Assembly (NCBI RefSeq): GCF_000478585.1
Contig: NZ_ARWI01000001.1
Coordinates: 744,001 to 808,000, forward strand
Reading direction: 5' to 3'
DNA from: Thiomicrorhabdus sp. Kp2
Lineage (GTDB): Bacteria; Pseudomonadota; Gammaproteobacteria; Thiomicrospirales; Thiomicrospiraceae
DNA: 64,000 nt
A program made the translations under genes and the position numbers. Position 1 is the first letter of the stretch. Every line of letters begins with the position of its first letter. The notes under the pieces are model-generated. The model was not told where the DNA came from and searched no databases. It worked only from the letters and a program-made list of their open reading frames with translations. Positions 55,011 to 64,000 of this stretch are shown piece after piece.

Positions 55011-55736
55011 CTAGTGCACATAACTCACTGAACCATCCAGTTTAACGAGCAACTGTTGAGTTTGTAGCTCACTCAATTGATGCAATTGCCCTACCGATAA
55101 ATCCGCCAAATAAAAATCCATAATTTGAATTCGTTGCAACCTTAATACCCTATATCCCAATGCCTTGCACATACGCCTAATTTGTAAATTCAGACCTTGT
55201 GTTAAGGTGATTTGGAAACACATTTCCTCCAATATTTCGACTGTACACGGCAAGGTAACGGTATCTAAAATCGCCACGCCTGTCTCCATCAAATTTTTAA
55301 ACGATTCCGTTAAGGGCTTATCCACCCAAACCTTATAAACCTTTTGATGTTTATTTTCGGCACGCATAATTTTATTGACGCTGTCACCTTGGTTCGTTAA
55401 CAGCATTAAACCTTCTGAGTCTTTATCTAAACGCCCTACGGCAAAAATACGCTGCGGATAGTTAATGGCGTGTTCGATATTGTTTTTTACCGATAAGTCA
55501 TGCGTACAGACCACTCCAACAGGTTTGTTGTACAACAAAAAAATAGGGCTAGGCTTGGACTTTATTGCATTTCCATCCACCTCAACAAAGTCATTCTCAA
55601 AAATTTTTTGACCTAGATTGGCCAACTTTCCATTCACCTTGACGCGATGCTCAGTAATCCATAAATCGGCCTTTTTACGTGAACAAACGCCCATTTCACT
55701 TAACCATTTATTGATTCTAATCATATTTTTACTCAA
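55011..55736 (-). CDS. rluF: 23S rRNA pseudouridine synthase RluF-like
   Basis: 241 residues. An S4 RNA-binding domain (about 6-60; INKWLSEMGVCSRKKADLWI) precedes the synthase domain with catalytic Asp104 in VGRLDKDSEG. QITLTQGLNLQIRRMCKALGY is the RluF/RluB motif. The NQGDSVNKIMRAENKHQKVYKV segment favours RluF, which modifies U2604 of 23S rRNA. It lacks the ~45-residue tail of E. coli RluF. Confidence 0.85.
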   Translation of the reverse strand: MSKNMIRINKWLSEMGVCSRKKADLWITEHRVKVNGKLANLGQKIFENDFVEVDGNAIKSKPSPIFLLYNKPVGVVCTHDLSVKNNIEHAINYPQRIFAVGRLDKDSEGLMLLTNQGDSVNKIMRAENKHQKVYKVWVDKPLTESFKNLMETGVAILDTVTLPCTVEILEEMCFQITLTQGLNLQIRRMCKALGYRVLRLQRIQIMDFYLADLSVGQLHQLSELQTQQLLVKLDGSVSYVH

Positions 55737-55848
55737 CTAACCACATTAAATACAAGGTTTTACTTACTCATTTACAGAGCCATGCTACACTCGCCCCATT
55801 ATTTGCACGCGATAAAAAACACACTGCAACTATTTAAAGGAGTCTACC

Positions 55849-56313
55849 GTGAGAACGCAAATTCAGGTAACCGAAAACGAGTTTTTTGTACCAGAGGACA
55901 TGGTAATTATGTCTGAAACCGATTTACATGGCACCATAACCAAAGTTAACGAAGCCTTTGTTTATTGCAGTGGTTACAGTCAAGAGGAGCTTATCGGTCA
56001 ACCTCATAGTATTTTAAGACACCCTGATGTGCCTGCTGGTGTATTTGCCGATATGTGGCAAACCATTCAAAAAGGTAGAGGTTGGTCTCAAATTGTTAAA
56101 AATCGCCGTAAAAATGGTGATTATTACTGGTTAAGAGCAAATGTTGGCCCCCTAACAGATGACAGCGGTCGAATTTCTGGTTATATCTCTCATCGAATGA
56201 GATGTGATGGCCAAGAAAAAGACATTATGATGGAGTTATACCAAGATGTAGCCGATGGTTTTTTGGCCATCAAGGAGGGTGAAATTGGTGTGCCTGATGA
56301 ATTCAGTGTTTAA
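55849..56313 (+). CDS. Stand-alone PAS-domain protein, Aer-type
   Basis: 154 residues, a single PAS domain (about 12-130): SETDLHGTITKVNEAFVYCSGYSQEELIGQPHSILRHPDVPAGVFADMW is very like the sensing domain of Aer aerotaxis receptors, which holds FAD. GRGWSQIVKNRRKNGDYYWLRANVGPL is also typical. No transmembrane, HAMP or signalling domain follows, so it may be a separate redox sensor that docks on another protein. The start is supported by AAAGGAG six bases upstream of a GTG. It ends convergent with murU, overlapping its 3' end by four bases. Confidence 0.85.
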   Translation: MRTQIQVTENEFFVPEDMVIMSETDLHGTITKVNEAFVYCSGYSQEELIGQPHSILRHPDVPAGVFADMWQTIQKGRGWSQIVKNRRKNGDYYWLRANVGPLTDDSGRISGYISHRMRCDGQEKDIMMELYQDVADGFLAIKEGEIGVPDEFSV

Positions 56314-57047
56314 TTAGATTGCTCAAGCAAACGTTCTGTTTGCTGTAATCTTTGCAAAGTGCCAATATCCGACCATAGCCCTGTTTCAAGCTCACCAGTC
56401 AATAAACCTTGTTTCATGGCGTCTCTAAGAATAGGCGCTAAGGGAATAAAACCCACCTCCATATTGGCAAATAGTTTAGGGCTTAAAACACTCAATCCTG
56501 CAAAAGTAAATTCTCCTTGTGGCTCTAAACGCTGATGCTGATTTAATCCAAAATCTCCTTTTGCATTATGTTCAGGGCTTGGTACAACCACTAAATGCCC
56601 CAGCAAAGTGCTAGACGATTCATTTTGCATCGCTCGTGCTTTTGCAACTAGGCCACGGTAATCCATCTCGCAATACACATCGCCATTAATGAGTAAAAAT
56701 GGATTTTCACCTAATAATGGTAAGGCGTTAATAATACCGCCAGCAGTTTCTAAACCGCCTTCTGGTTCAGCGGAATAAGAAATCTGTATATTCCACCGAG
56801 AACCATCGCCCAATGTTTCTTCTAATTTATGACCTAACCAGGCATGGTTAATCACAATTTGAGACACCCCTGCTTGCGCCAGCTTTTCGATGTGATATTC
56901 AATCAGCGGTTTGCCACACAACTCAACGAGTGGTTTAGGAATAGAGTCGGTAATGGGGCGTAATCGGTTACCACGCCCTGCGGCCAAAATCATCGCTTTA
57001 ACCGTTGAATTATTTTTTGAAGTACTCACGCTAGCAAACCTTCTCAT
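56310..57047 (-). CDS. murU: N-acetylmuramate alpha-1-phosphate uridylyltransferase MurU
   Basis: 245 residues of nucleotidyltransferase fold with AMILAAGRGNRLRPITDSIPKPLVELCGKPLIEYHI and a NGDVYCEMD metal motif. It makes UDP-MurNAc from the product of AmgK, bypassing de novo synthesis and fosfomycin-sensitive MurA. The start overlaps the amgK stop by four bases. A GTG six codons later (57029) has a better AGAAGG site and is a possible true start. Confidence 0.9.
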   Translation of the reverse strand: MRRFASVSTSKNNSTVKAMILAAGRGNRLRPITDSIPKPLVELCGKPLIEYHIEKLAQAGVSQIVINHAWLGHKLEETLGDGSRWNIQISYSAEPEGGLETAGGIINALPLLGENPFLLINGDVYCEMDYRGLVAKARAMQNESSSTLLGHLVVVPSPEHNAKGDFGLNQHQRLEPQGEFTFAGLSVLSPKLFANMEVGFIPLAPILRDAMKQGLLTGELETGLWSDIGTLQRLQQTERLLEQSN

Positions 57048-58066
57048 TGACCGATTTTAGGCAAGACTTTGCTTTCAACTAAATCGACCAAACTCTGCAT
57101 TTGAGGATATTTAGCCCCAACATTGACCAGATAGTTTAAGGTTTGAGGTATGTCATTTAAGTACCCCTCTTTACCATCACGGTGAAATAAACGTGCAAAA
57201 ATACCTGAGGCTTTTAAATGGCGTTGAATCCCCATTAAATCCATCGATTTTTGAAAACCAGCCCACTCATCTTTATAGAGAATATTGGCGCTACAAAGCT
57301 GTAAAAAATAGTTACGCTGCCACTCTGTTACCTGCTCTTCAGGCCAGGCGATATAACAGTCTCTAAGCATAGAAACGGCATCATAAGTCAAAGGACCTTT
57401 TACCGCATCTTGAAAATCTAAAATACCTGGATTGCCCTGTTCAACTACCATAAGATTACGACTGTGATAATCACGATGTACATAGGTTTGTGGTTGTTTT
57501 AAAGCTGAATCCACTAAGACTTTCTGCACATCTTGCCAGGCCTGGTGCTCAATTTTATCTAAACCAATCTCTAAATGTGTCTCAAGCAACCAATCAGAAA
57601 ACAGTGACATTTCAGTGTTTAATAACTTTTCATTATAAGCAGGTAATTTTTGTGCCGCATCATGCCCTTTAGTTTGCAAGGTGACTAAAGCCGTTAAAGC
57701 ATCCCCATAAAGTTGATCTACCTGAGTTTCAACACGCTTCTCAAGTTCAGATAAATAAGTGGTACTACCCAAATCCGTTAGTAATAAAAAACCTTGCTCT
57801 AAGTCTTTAGCCAGAACCTTAGGAACATTTAAACCCATCTCAACCAACTGTTGAGAAACCGCAATAAATGGACGGCAGTCTTCGTGTTCCACAGGAGCGT
57901 CCATAATAATGTAGCTGTGATTACCTGAAGCACATTCGGCCACGATTCTAAAATAACGCCTAAAGCTTGCATCGGCAGAGGCAGGTTCTGGTTGGGTCAC
58001 ATTACAGTCTTGTAAAATAGGCAAGCTTTCAAGCCAATCCAACATCATTTGAAATCTTTCATTCAT
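57044..58066 (-). CDS. amgK: N-acetylmuramate/N-acetylglucosamine kinase AmgK
   Basis: 340 residues of the aminoglycoside-phosphotransferase fold. TYVHRDYHSRNLMVV gives the catalytic Asp and ILDFQDAVKGP the metal-binding Asp. It phosphorylates MurNAc and GlcNAc at C1 for wall recycling, with murU next. Its codons contain an exact iterated palindrome (57536-57545, encoding part of HQAWQ). Confidence 0.92.
   Translation of the reverse strand: MNERFQMMLDWLESLPILQDCNVTQPEPASADASFRRYFRIVAECASGNHSYIIMDAPVEHEDCRPFIAVSQQLVEMGLNVPKVLAKDLEQGFLLLTDLGSTTYLSELEKRVETQVDQLYGDALTALVTLQTKGHDAAQKLPAYNEKLLNTEMSLFSDWLLETHLEIGLDKIEHQAWQDVQKVLVDSALKQPQTYVHRDYHSRNLMVVEQGNPGILDFQDAVKGPLTYDAVSMLRDCYIAWPEEQVTEWQRNYFLQLCSANILYKDEWAGFQKSMDLMGIQRHLKASGIFARLFHRDGKEGYLNDIPQTLNYLVNVGAKYPQMQSLVDLVESKVLPKIGQ
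57536..57545. repeat. Iterated palindrome CCAGGCCTGG, inside amgK
   Basis: Exact copy within the coding sequence of amgK. Confidence 0.85.
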
Positions 58067-58123
58067 TCAGCAAATACTCGGTTAAAATAAGCAATTCGTG
58101 AATAATTAATGATTCTCTATTAG

Positions 58124-60499
58124 ATGTCAAATGCTGAGTCACATTTTGTAATGCAAAAATTCTTAAAAAAACCGTTTAAACGTCGGAACATTCCATTACA
58201 AGTTTCGTTATTTGTATTGTGTTTATCGCCTTACCAGGCCTGGTCACAGAAAACAGAACCTAAAACAGTTAACCCTAATGCAATCGCTCTAGCAAACAAT
58301 CCCTGCGCGCCAAATTTAATTGCTGAACCGCAAAATATTCCCAAACAAAATAATAAAACAGAAAACGCTCAACAAAATATTGAAGCCAACCAACTGTCAC
58401 AACCCAACAATAGCCAGTATTTACTGCAAGGTAATGCTGTGTTTACCCAGCCAGGCCTGGTTGTTTTAAGTGACGAAGCCCTCTTTGATAAACAAGAAAA
58501 AACCGCACAATTTAATGGTCATGTTGAACTACACCAACCTGACATCACCATTACCGCTAAACAAGCCACAGTAAACAACCAAGAAAAAACCGCATTGCTG
58601 TCTGATACTCATTATCAAATGCTGCCGAGTCGCGTACATGGTAAATCTAAAAACATCACCTTAGATGAAAAAGCCCAACAAGCCGCGCTTGCAAAAGCGT
58701 CTTTAACCACATGCAAACTCAATGCAGATGAATCAGTCGATTGGGATTTAAAGTTTGACCAGTTAGTCATCAACAATAAAACCCGTCGTGTGGTGGGAAA
58801 AAACACCACGCTGTACTTTAAAGATGTACCCGTTTTTTACACCCCCTACTTTGACTACCCTTTAGATGATCGAGCCAGTGGTTTGCTGTTTCCTGAAATA
58901 GGGAGCTACAAATCTCTAACGCAAAATTCAAGTAACCAATATATTAAAGTCCCTTATTATTTTAATATTGCGCCTAATATGGATGACACCTTAACCGCCA
59001 TTCCAATGACACAAAGAGGTTTGGCGCTTGAGAATGAGTTTAGATATCTGGCTAAGCATAACAATATCTTCCACCAAGCCGACATCACTCTAACAGGTTT
59101 GCAAGACCAATTAACGGCTTCAGAAGGAATTGTATCGACAGATACCGCTGGCAATTTGATTTACGGTGACAAACGTTCTGAACGTTGGCGCGCTAGCATT
59201 ATCGCCAATCAAAACTGGGGAAGTGGATTTAGCAGTAGCCTAAATTGGGACGAGGTTTCTGATGAAAGTTTCTTTGCGGATATCCCTGTGCAAAGCGAAC
59301 TTAAAACCGCCACTCAAAAACTACGAACCGCACAACTTAACTATCGCAATGGCAACTTTAGCTCTTATATTCAGTTATTAAGTTATTTAAGGTTACAAAA
59401 TGCCACCGTAAACTATGAAAAACGCCCCGAAATTGGCGTCACTTATAGTAAATACATCGACAACTTTGCATTTGACCTTAATGCCGTTTCTACTGAATTT
59501 GTAAATCCTGTCTCAGATATTGGTAAGGCAGAAGCCACTCGAATCCATATGGCGCCAAGTCTAACCCATCAAATACAAAACAGTTATGGTTACTTAAAAA
59601 CCACATTGGTGGCCAATCAGACCCAATACAATATGAAAGAGAATGGCTTCAACCCTTCTAGCGAAAACAGTATAAGTCGTTTTATACCGCAGTTTGCAGT
59701 ACGTGGAGGTTTAGTCTTTGAAAGAGATCTAACCTTTGGTGACAGCCACTATACGCAAACGCTTGAGCCCGAAGTTCAGTATTTATACACCCCTTATGAA
59801 AAACAGTCAGACATAGCGATCTTTGACACGGCAAACCGAAGTTTGGCATTTAGTAACCTATTTGAACTGAATCGATTTACTGGTGCTGACAGAATTGGTG
59901 ATACCAGTCAAATTGCGACCGCCTTAACCACTAAACTATTAAGCCCACAAGGGGCACCTATTGCGGAAGCGGGTATTGGTCAGATCGCTTATTTAGCGGA
60001 TCGTAAAGTGACCTTAGATAACCTTCCAGAAACCGATGGTTTTTCGGATATTTTTATTAAGTTTGGTCTAAATCTTGAAGATTGGTATGCCTCATCCACC
60101 CTACAACTTGACCGTGATGAGCAGTTTTTGACCAACGCCAATAATCGTATCAAATGGCAGTCATCCAAAAAAACCACACTATTAATGAATCACACCCTAA
60201 ATAATAAAGGGCAAGCCGATGAAACTGAGATGCTTTCAATGGGAGGCTACACACAAATTAATAGCACATGGAACTTAGGTTTATACAGCAGTTATGACCT
60301 ACATGAAAAAGATTTATATGAAACCCAAATCGGTTTACGATACGACAGTTGTTGTTGGGCGGCAGAATTTATTGCAGAACGTACACAACTTGAAAATGGC
60401 TTGTATAATGATGGAATTCAAGTCCAGTTTGAACTCAAAGGGCTAAGTTCATCTGGTTCAAAATTTAAACAAGAGCTCAACGATAAACTCAATTTTTAG
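58124..60499 (+). CDS. lptD: LPS-assembly outer-membrane protein LptD
   Basis: 791 residues. A signal peptide ends near AWS-42 after a long basic start, and a second in-frame ATG at 58151 could be used. An OstA/LptA-like N-terminal domain (about 95-200) joins a large C-terminal beta-barrel. Conserved Cys pairs include the N-terminal Cys in NPCAPN and the adjacent Cys pair in DSCCWAAEF, which form the disulfides needed for activity. It inserts lipopolysaccharide with LptE. Two exact iterated palindromes lie in its first 340 bases. surA follows after 47 bases. Confidence 0.93.
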   Translation: MSNAESHFVMQKFLKKPFKRRNIPLQVSLFVLCLSPYQAWSQKTEPKTVNPNAIALANNPCAPNLIAEPQNIPKQNNKTENAQQNIEANQLSQPNNSQYLLQGNAVFTQPGLVVLSDEALFDKQEKTAQFNGHVELHQPDITITAKQATVNNQEKTALLSDTHYQMLPSRVHGKSKNITLDEKAQQAALAKASLTTCKLNADESVDWDLKFDQLVINNKTRRVVGKNTTLYFKDVPVFYTPYFDYPLDDRASGLLFPEIGSYKSLTQNSSNQYIKVPYYFNIAPNMDDTLTAIPMTQRGLALENEFRYLAKHNNIFHQADITLTGLQDQLTASEGIVSTDTAGNLIYGDKRSERWRASIIANQNWGSGFSSSLNWDEVSDESFFADIPVQSELKTATQKLRTAQLNYRNGNFSSYIQLLSYLRLQNATVNYEKRPEIGVTYSKYIDNFAFDLNAVSTEFVNPVSDIGKAEATRIHMAPSLTHQIQNSYGYLKTTLVANQTQYNMKENGFNPSSENSISRFIPQFAVRGGLVFERDLTFGDSHYTQTLEPEVQYLYTPYEKQSDIAIFDTANRSLAFSNLFELNRFTGADRIGDTSQIATALTTKLLSPQGAPIAEAGIGQIAYLADRKVTLDNLPETDGFSDIFIKFGLNLEDWYASSTLQLDRDEQFLTNANNRIKWQSSKKTTLLMNHTLNNKGQADETEMLSMGGYTQINSTWNLGLYSSYDLHEKDLYETQIGLRYDSCCWAAEFIAERTQLENGLYNDGIQVQFELKGLSSSGSKFKQELNDKLNF
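58234..58243. repeat. Iterated palindrome CCAGGCCTGG, inside lptD (first)
   Basis: Exact copy at the signal-peptide cleavage region of lptD (codons for YQAWS). Confidence 0.85.
58451..58460. repeat. Iterated palindrome CCAGGCCTGG, inside lptD (second)
   Basis: Exact copy 217 bases after the first, read in another codon phase (QPGLVV). Confidence 0.85.
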
Positions 60500-60546
60500 A
60501 GACCGTTTAAACTCTTAACTAACCTAACGCTTTTAAAGGCAAACGC

Positions 60547-61854
60547 ATGAAAAAAACTCTACATTCTGTTTTCTTTTCACTTTCTATGGCTTTAGCAACC
60601 GCCTCATCCACGATGCTATACAGTGCAAGTTGTGCGGCCAATGATGTTTTGTTAGATAAAGTTGTGGCGGTTGTGAATGAGCAGGTTATTTTACAAAGTG
60701 AACTCTCTACAAAGGTCTTTGAACAGTCGCAAAAGCTAGCCGCGCAGAATATTCCAGTGGATGATATCGACGCACTGAGAAAGAAAGTATTAGACAGTTT
60801 AATTTTAGAAGTTCTACAGGTAGAACGCGCTAAACAAATTGGTTTAAATATTCCCGATGATGAAATCAATGCACAAATGAAGACGATTGCCGAACAAAAC
60901 AATATGAGTTTGCTTGAGCTACGTAACCGTTTAAATATTGAACAGCCAAATGGTTTTCAAAAAGCACGTCAAACCATTCAACAACAATTATTGATTCAAA
61001 AGTTACGTGAAGTAGAGGTCATTAGCCAAGCACTGGTCACAGAAAGTGAAATTCAAAACTACTTAAAACGCCAACACCTAGCTAAAAAGAATGTCCAAGT
61101 TCGATTAAACCATATTCTAATCGCCTTACCTGAATCAGCAACGCCAGACCAGCGTAAAGAAGCCTTAGAAAAAATTACCGCGTTACAAAAACGTCTTCAA
61201 GCTGGGGAAGAATTTACCCAACTTGCCGTGCGTTATTCTAACGGTGGTAAAGCACTCACTGGCGGTGATTTAGGCTGGATGAATGAAGAAGAGGTCCCAA
61301 CCTTCTTCTCAGAAGCCATTGACGGATTAAAAATTGGTCAAGTCAGTGAGATTATTCAAAGTGCAAGCGGGTTTCATTTAGTTAAATTGGCCGATAAGAA
61401 AGACACAAGTCAAGCAGGCCTGGTAACTGAATACCACTTATTCCGTTTTATTATTTTAAGTGATGATGCAGACAGAAGTCGTGTTCCTAACGACTTAATG
61501 GCACTGAGTCAGTCAATTCATAGTATGCAAGACTTTCAAGCTCTATCCGCTAAATACCCTGACATTCCAGCTGAAGTGAATGCAGACAGTGACTTAGGTT
61601 GGCGTAGTATTGAAAAAATCCCGAGTGTCATTCGTGAAGACGTTACCAAACAAGCTGCAAAAACGGCTTTACCGCCTTTAGCCACCGACAGAGGCTGGAT
61701 GATTTTATACTTAGATGATATTCGAGAGTTAAGCAATGCGGGTGAAGATGAAACCCAAAAAGCCATTCAAGCGATTCGAATCCGTAAAGCCAATGAGATG
61801 TTTGATTTATGGTTACGTCGTTTGAAAGATGAAGCCTTTATTCAAATCAAATAA
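60547..61854 (+). CDS. surA: Periplasmic chaperone SurA
   Basis: 435 residues with a signal peptide (to about CAA-36). An N-terminal SurA domain (LLDKVVAVVNEQVILQSEL) precedes two parvulin-type PPIase domains (about 185-285 and 295-395; VRLNHILIALPE … GGDLGWMNEEEVP and DSDLGWRSIEKIP). It escorts beta-barrel proteins such as LptD to the Bam complex. The gene order lptD-surA-pdxA-rsmA-apaH is that of E. coli. A near-copy of the iterated palindrome lies at 61415-61423. Confidence 0.96.
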   Translation: MKKTLHSVFFSLSMALATASSTMLYSASCAANDVLLDKVVAVVNEQVILQSELSTKVFEQSQKLAAQNIPVDDIDALRKKVLDSLILEVLQVERAKQIGLNIPDDEINAQMKTIAEQNNMSLLELRNRLNIEQPNGFQKARQTIQQQLLIQKLREVEVISQALVTESEIQNYLKRQHLAKKNVQVRLNHILIALPESATPDQRKEALEKITALQKRLQAGEEFTQLAVRYSNGGKALTGGDLGWMNEEEVPTFFSEAIDGLKIGQVSEIIQSASGFHLVKLADKKDTSQAGLVTEYHLFRFIILSDDADRSRVPNDLMALSQSIHSMQDFQALSAKYPDIPAEVNADSDLGWRSIEKIPSVIREDVTKQAAKTALPPLATDRGWMILYLDDIRELSNAGEDETQKAIQAIRIRKANEMFDLWLRRLKDEAFIQIK

Positions 61855-61881
61855 GCTTTAATTGAAGTGTCACTACTTCAT

Positions 61882-61968
61882 AAAAAGCAGAATTTTCAGC
61901 TTGCCAGGTTGTATAGAAGAACATAACGACTTCTTTAAAATTTGGAATTAACTGAAATTCTGCTTTTT
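61882..61968 (+). terminator. Large-loop terminator or RNA hairpin between surA and pdxA
   Basis: AAAAAGCAGAATTTTCAG (61882-61899) pairs with CTGAAATTCTGCTTTTT (61952-61968) with one bulge, around a 52-base loop that has an inner GAAGAA/TTCTTT pairing. The T5 tail suits a terminator, but the loop is unusually large. Confidence 0.6.
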
Positions 61969-62032
61969 ACATTTTCATGGGCGGCAGCCATCAAGCACAA
62001 ACTCAATAAATTTTTAAAAGTGAAATAAGAAT

Positions 62033-63013
62033 ATGACACAACGCTTAATCATTACCTCAGGTGAACCTGCAGGCATTGGCCCTGATTTAGTTTTACAACT
62101 TGCCCAAAAAGATTGGCCCATTGAATTAGTTGTTATTGCCGATAAAGCACTTTTACAACACCGAGCTGAATTGCTAGGCTTAAATGTTGAATTTATGGAT
62201 TATGATATTTCTAAACCCGCTCAACCGAGTAAAGCGCATACTATGCTGGTGGAAGAAATTAAAACCCAAGAGCCAGTCATTGATGGTCAGCTTAATCCTG
62301 CGAATGCCAATTACGTTATTAAAATGTTAAAACGTGCCATTCAAGGCTGCATGAAGCATGAATTTGCTGGCATGGTTACAGGCCCTGTTCACAAAGGGGT
62401 GATAAATGAAGCTGGCCTGCCTTTTACTGGCCACACCGAACTTTTAGCGGAAGACAGCCATACCGATCAAGTCGTAATGATGTTAGCGACACCAGGCCTA
62501 AGAGTAGCACTTGCTACCACTCACCTACCTTTGGCGGCTGTCTCTAAAGCGATTACTCAACCTCTATTGACCGATGTACTGAATATCACTCATAACGCTT
62601 TAAAAACGCAGTTTGGCATTGATAACCCACAGATTTTAGTAACGGGCTTAAACCCTCACGCAGGTGAAGGTGGTCATATGGGACGTGAAGAAATTGACGT
62701 GATTGAACCTGTTTTAGAAAAGCTTGGCACACAAATGCATTTAAGTGGCCCACTGCCAGCCGACACCTTATTTACACCAAAATACTTAGAACAAGCTGAT
62801 GCAGTCTTAGCCATGTACCATGACCAAGGGTTACCTGTTTTAAAACATATGGGCTTTGGTAATGCGGTTAATATCACTTTAGGCCTGCCATTTATCCGCA
62901 CATCAGTCGATCATGGTACGGCATTAGATTTGGCGGGTACAGGCAAGGCCGATGTAAGAAGTTTTGAGTACGCTATTGAAGTCGCATTGCAGATGGCGCA
63001 AACCCAAGGTTAA
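62033..63013 (+). CDS. pdxA: 4-hydroxythreonine-4-phosphate dehydrogenase PdxA
   Basis: 326 residues. [10 protein letters not shown] at the start, a [13 protein letters not shown] motif, [17 protein letters not shown] and [16 protein letters not shown] carry the substrate and zinc-binding His residues. It oxidises 4-phosphohydroxythreonine on the way to pyridoxal phosphate. It precedes rsmA by 49 bases. Confidence 0.96.
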   Translation: MTQRLIITSGEPAGIGPDLVLQLAQKDWPIELVVIADKALLQHRAELLGLNVEFMDYDISKPAQPSKAHTMLVEEIKTQEPVIDGQLNPANANYVIKMLKRAIQGCMKHEFAGMVTGPVHKGVINEAGLPFTGHTELLAEDSHTDQVVMMLATPGLRVALATTHLPLAAVSKAITQPLLTDVLNITHNALKTQFGIDNPQILVTGLNPHAGEGGHMGREEIDVIEPVLEKLGTQMHLSGPLPADTLFTPKYLEQADAVLAMYHDQGLPVLKHMGFGNAVNITLGLPFIRTSVDHGTALDLAGTGKADVRSFEYAIEVALQMAQTQG

Positions 63014-63062
63014 TAAACAACCCTTGGAAGAAATCAACACCCAAATTAAAGAGTAAAACAAC

Positions 63063-63896
63063 ATGGCACAACAGCGTTCAGGACGTTCCTCAGGACACAA
63101 ACACAAAAAACAATTTGGGCAAAACTTCCTTAATAATGGTCGAGTGATTGACCAAATCGTGGCTTCTATTCGCCCCAAACCTGATAACCATATGGTTGAG
63201 ATTGGACCAGGTGAAGCGGCTTTAACTACCCCTCTGATTGATGTGGTTAAGCGAATGGATATTATTGAAATTGATAATGATCTGATTGCGCCACTTAAAA
63301 TCCGTTTCGCCTCAAAGCCCGCATTTAATTTACATCACACAGATGCTTTAGCCTTTGATTACAGCACCCTATTAGAATTTGAGCCTGAACAACCCTTACG
63401 TATTGTGGGTAACCTACCCTACAATATCTCAAGCCCGTTAATGTTTCACCTTTTAAAATATAGCGACCATATTCAAGACATGCACTTTATGTTGCAAAAA
63501 GAAGTCGTTGATCGTATTACGGCCAACCCTGGTATTAAAGCCTATGGACGTTTAAGTGTGATGATTCAATACGCTTGTGAAACTGAATACCTCTTTACGG
63601 TTGGCCCTGAAAACTTTACACCTCCACCTAAAGTAGACTCTGCCATTGTGCGTTTACTGCCCTACAAACAAAAACCTTTTGTTGCAGACGATGAAACCGC
63701 TTTTGCTGAACTGGTTAAACAAGCGTTTAGTCAAAAACGTAAAACTTTACGTAATACTTTAAAAGGCATGCTCGATGGCGAACAAATTGAATCTTGCGGT
63801 ATTAACCCAACCGCTCGTGCTGAAACAGTCAGCGTTGAAAAGTTTGTTGAATTAGCCAACCTTTATCAGCAAATTAAATTACAATCGGCACAATAA
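63063..63896 (+). CDS. rsmA: 16S rRNA dimethyladenosine transferase RsmA (KsgA)
   Basis: 277 residues. HKKQFGQNFLNN, the SAM-binding VEIGPGEAALTTPLI, and the catalytic NLPYNISSPL motif identify RsmA. It dimethylates A1518 and A1519 of 16S rRNA during small-subunit maturation. The C-terminal helical domain ends at residue 277. apaH follows. Confidence 0.97.
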   Translation: MAQQRSGRSSGHKHKKQFGQNFLNNGRVIDQIVASIRPKPDNHMVEIGPGEAALTTPLIDVVKRMDIIEIDNDLIAPLKIRFASKPAFNLHHTDALAFDYSTLLEFEPEQPLRIVGNLPYNISSPLMFHLLKYSDHIQDMHFMLQKEVVDRITANPGIKAYGRLSVMIQYACETEYLFTVGPENFTPPPKVDSAIVRLLPYKQKPFVADDETAFAELVKQAFSQKRKTLRNTLKGMLDGEQIESCGINPTARAETVSVEKFVELANLYQQIKLQSAQ

Positions 63897-63936
63897 TTTT
63901 GCTCATAAATTTAACTACTTACCCTAAAACCATATT

Positions 63937-64000
63937 ATGACTACATATGTTATTGGCGACTTGCAAGGCTGTTATGACGAATTGCAAAGCCTATTAAAGC
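63937..64000 (+). CDS. apaH: Diadenosine tetraphosphatase ApaH, N-terminal fragment
   Basis: Only 21 codons lie in the window. MTTYVIGDLQGCYDELQSLL has the GDxxG metallophosphatase motif, and the position after rsmA matches E. coli apaH. The enzyme splits Ap4A into ADP. The gene runs off the right edge. Confidence 0.88.
   Translation, partial: MTTYVIGDLQGCYDELQSLLK

Overview
The window is 64 kb of a moderately AT-rich chromosome from a gammaproteobacterium. Gene order supports this: the lptD-surA-pdxA-rsmA-apaH block, mreBCD-mrdA-rodA-dacA followed by ybeD-lipB-lipA, gatCAB and guaBA. The protein set (short ExbB/ExbD/TonB, AmgK-MurU, a cheD-cheA module, DUF5718 and DUF1415 proteins) would fit a Thiomicrospira/Hydrogenovibrio/Thiomicrorhabdus-type sulfur oxidiser. 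That placement is inference; no rRNA or other diagnostic marker is present. No rRNA, tRNA, CRISPR array or intact transposase was found.

Layout. 1-2557: end of a CnoX/YbbN thioredoxin-TPR protein, a cytochrome b561 and two conserved DUF proteins. 2632-6563: five leftward gene cassettes, each followed by an attC-like site and with no integrase nearby (a CALIN). 6843-9030: FklB, a thioredoxin-fold protein and a nitrilase-family amidase. 9107-9802: an unusual locus with dyad operators, two nearly identical 44-residue secreted peptides and a CU-rich hairpin. 9841-15446: YbiT, HtpG, an unknown exported protein and the end of a chemotaxis operon. 15511-22139: CheA, CheD, TadA, GuaA and GuaB, all leftward. 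22494-30704: a lipoprotein, an ECF-type permease, RDD, SerB, a Tat-exported metallo-hydrolase, ExbB-ExbD-TonB, a YbjN-like protein, SufE and a DUF1566 protein. 30947-34604: a stand-alone TrpB, YefM-YoeB, a gene-less element with long inverted repeats, and HtpX. 34791-37993: GatCAB. 38377-45343: cell-shape and wall genes. 45427-49291: D-amino-acid aminotransferase, lipoate synthesis and Hsp33. 49404-54892: assorted membrane and stress proteins plus a cold-shock gene. 55011-64000: RluF, a PAS protein, MurU-AmgK, LptD, SurA, PdxA, RsmA and the start of ApaH.

Shared themes. Envelope building is concentrated here: MreBCD/PBP2/RodA/DacA elongate the wall, AmgK-MurU recycle muramic acid, and LptD/SurA assemble the outer membrane. 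GuaB and GuaA make GMP in two steps. LipB and LipA make protein-bound lipoate in two steps. ExbB-ExbD-TonB energise outer-membrane uptake.

The most striking non-gene signal is a 10-bp perfect palindrome, CCAGGCCTGG, found 14 times exactly and several more times with one end changed. It lies mostly between genes but also inside five coding positions. One copy forms the tip of the htpG terminator, and two copies begin a 48-bp dispersed repeat. Other notable items are the duplicated secreted peptides with their operators and CU-rich RNA hairpin, a 159-bp MITE-like insertion in the cold-shock leader, a ~553-bp inverted-repeat element, and an Hsp33 that keeps only two of its four zinc cysteines.
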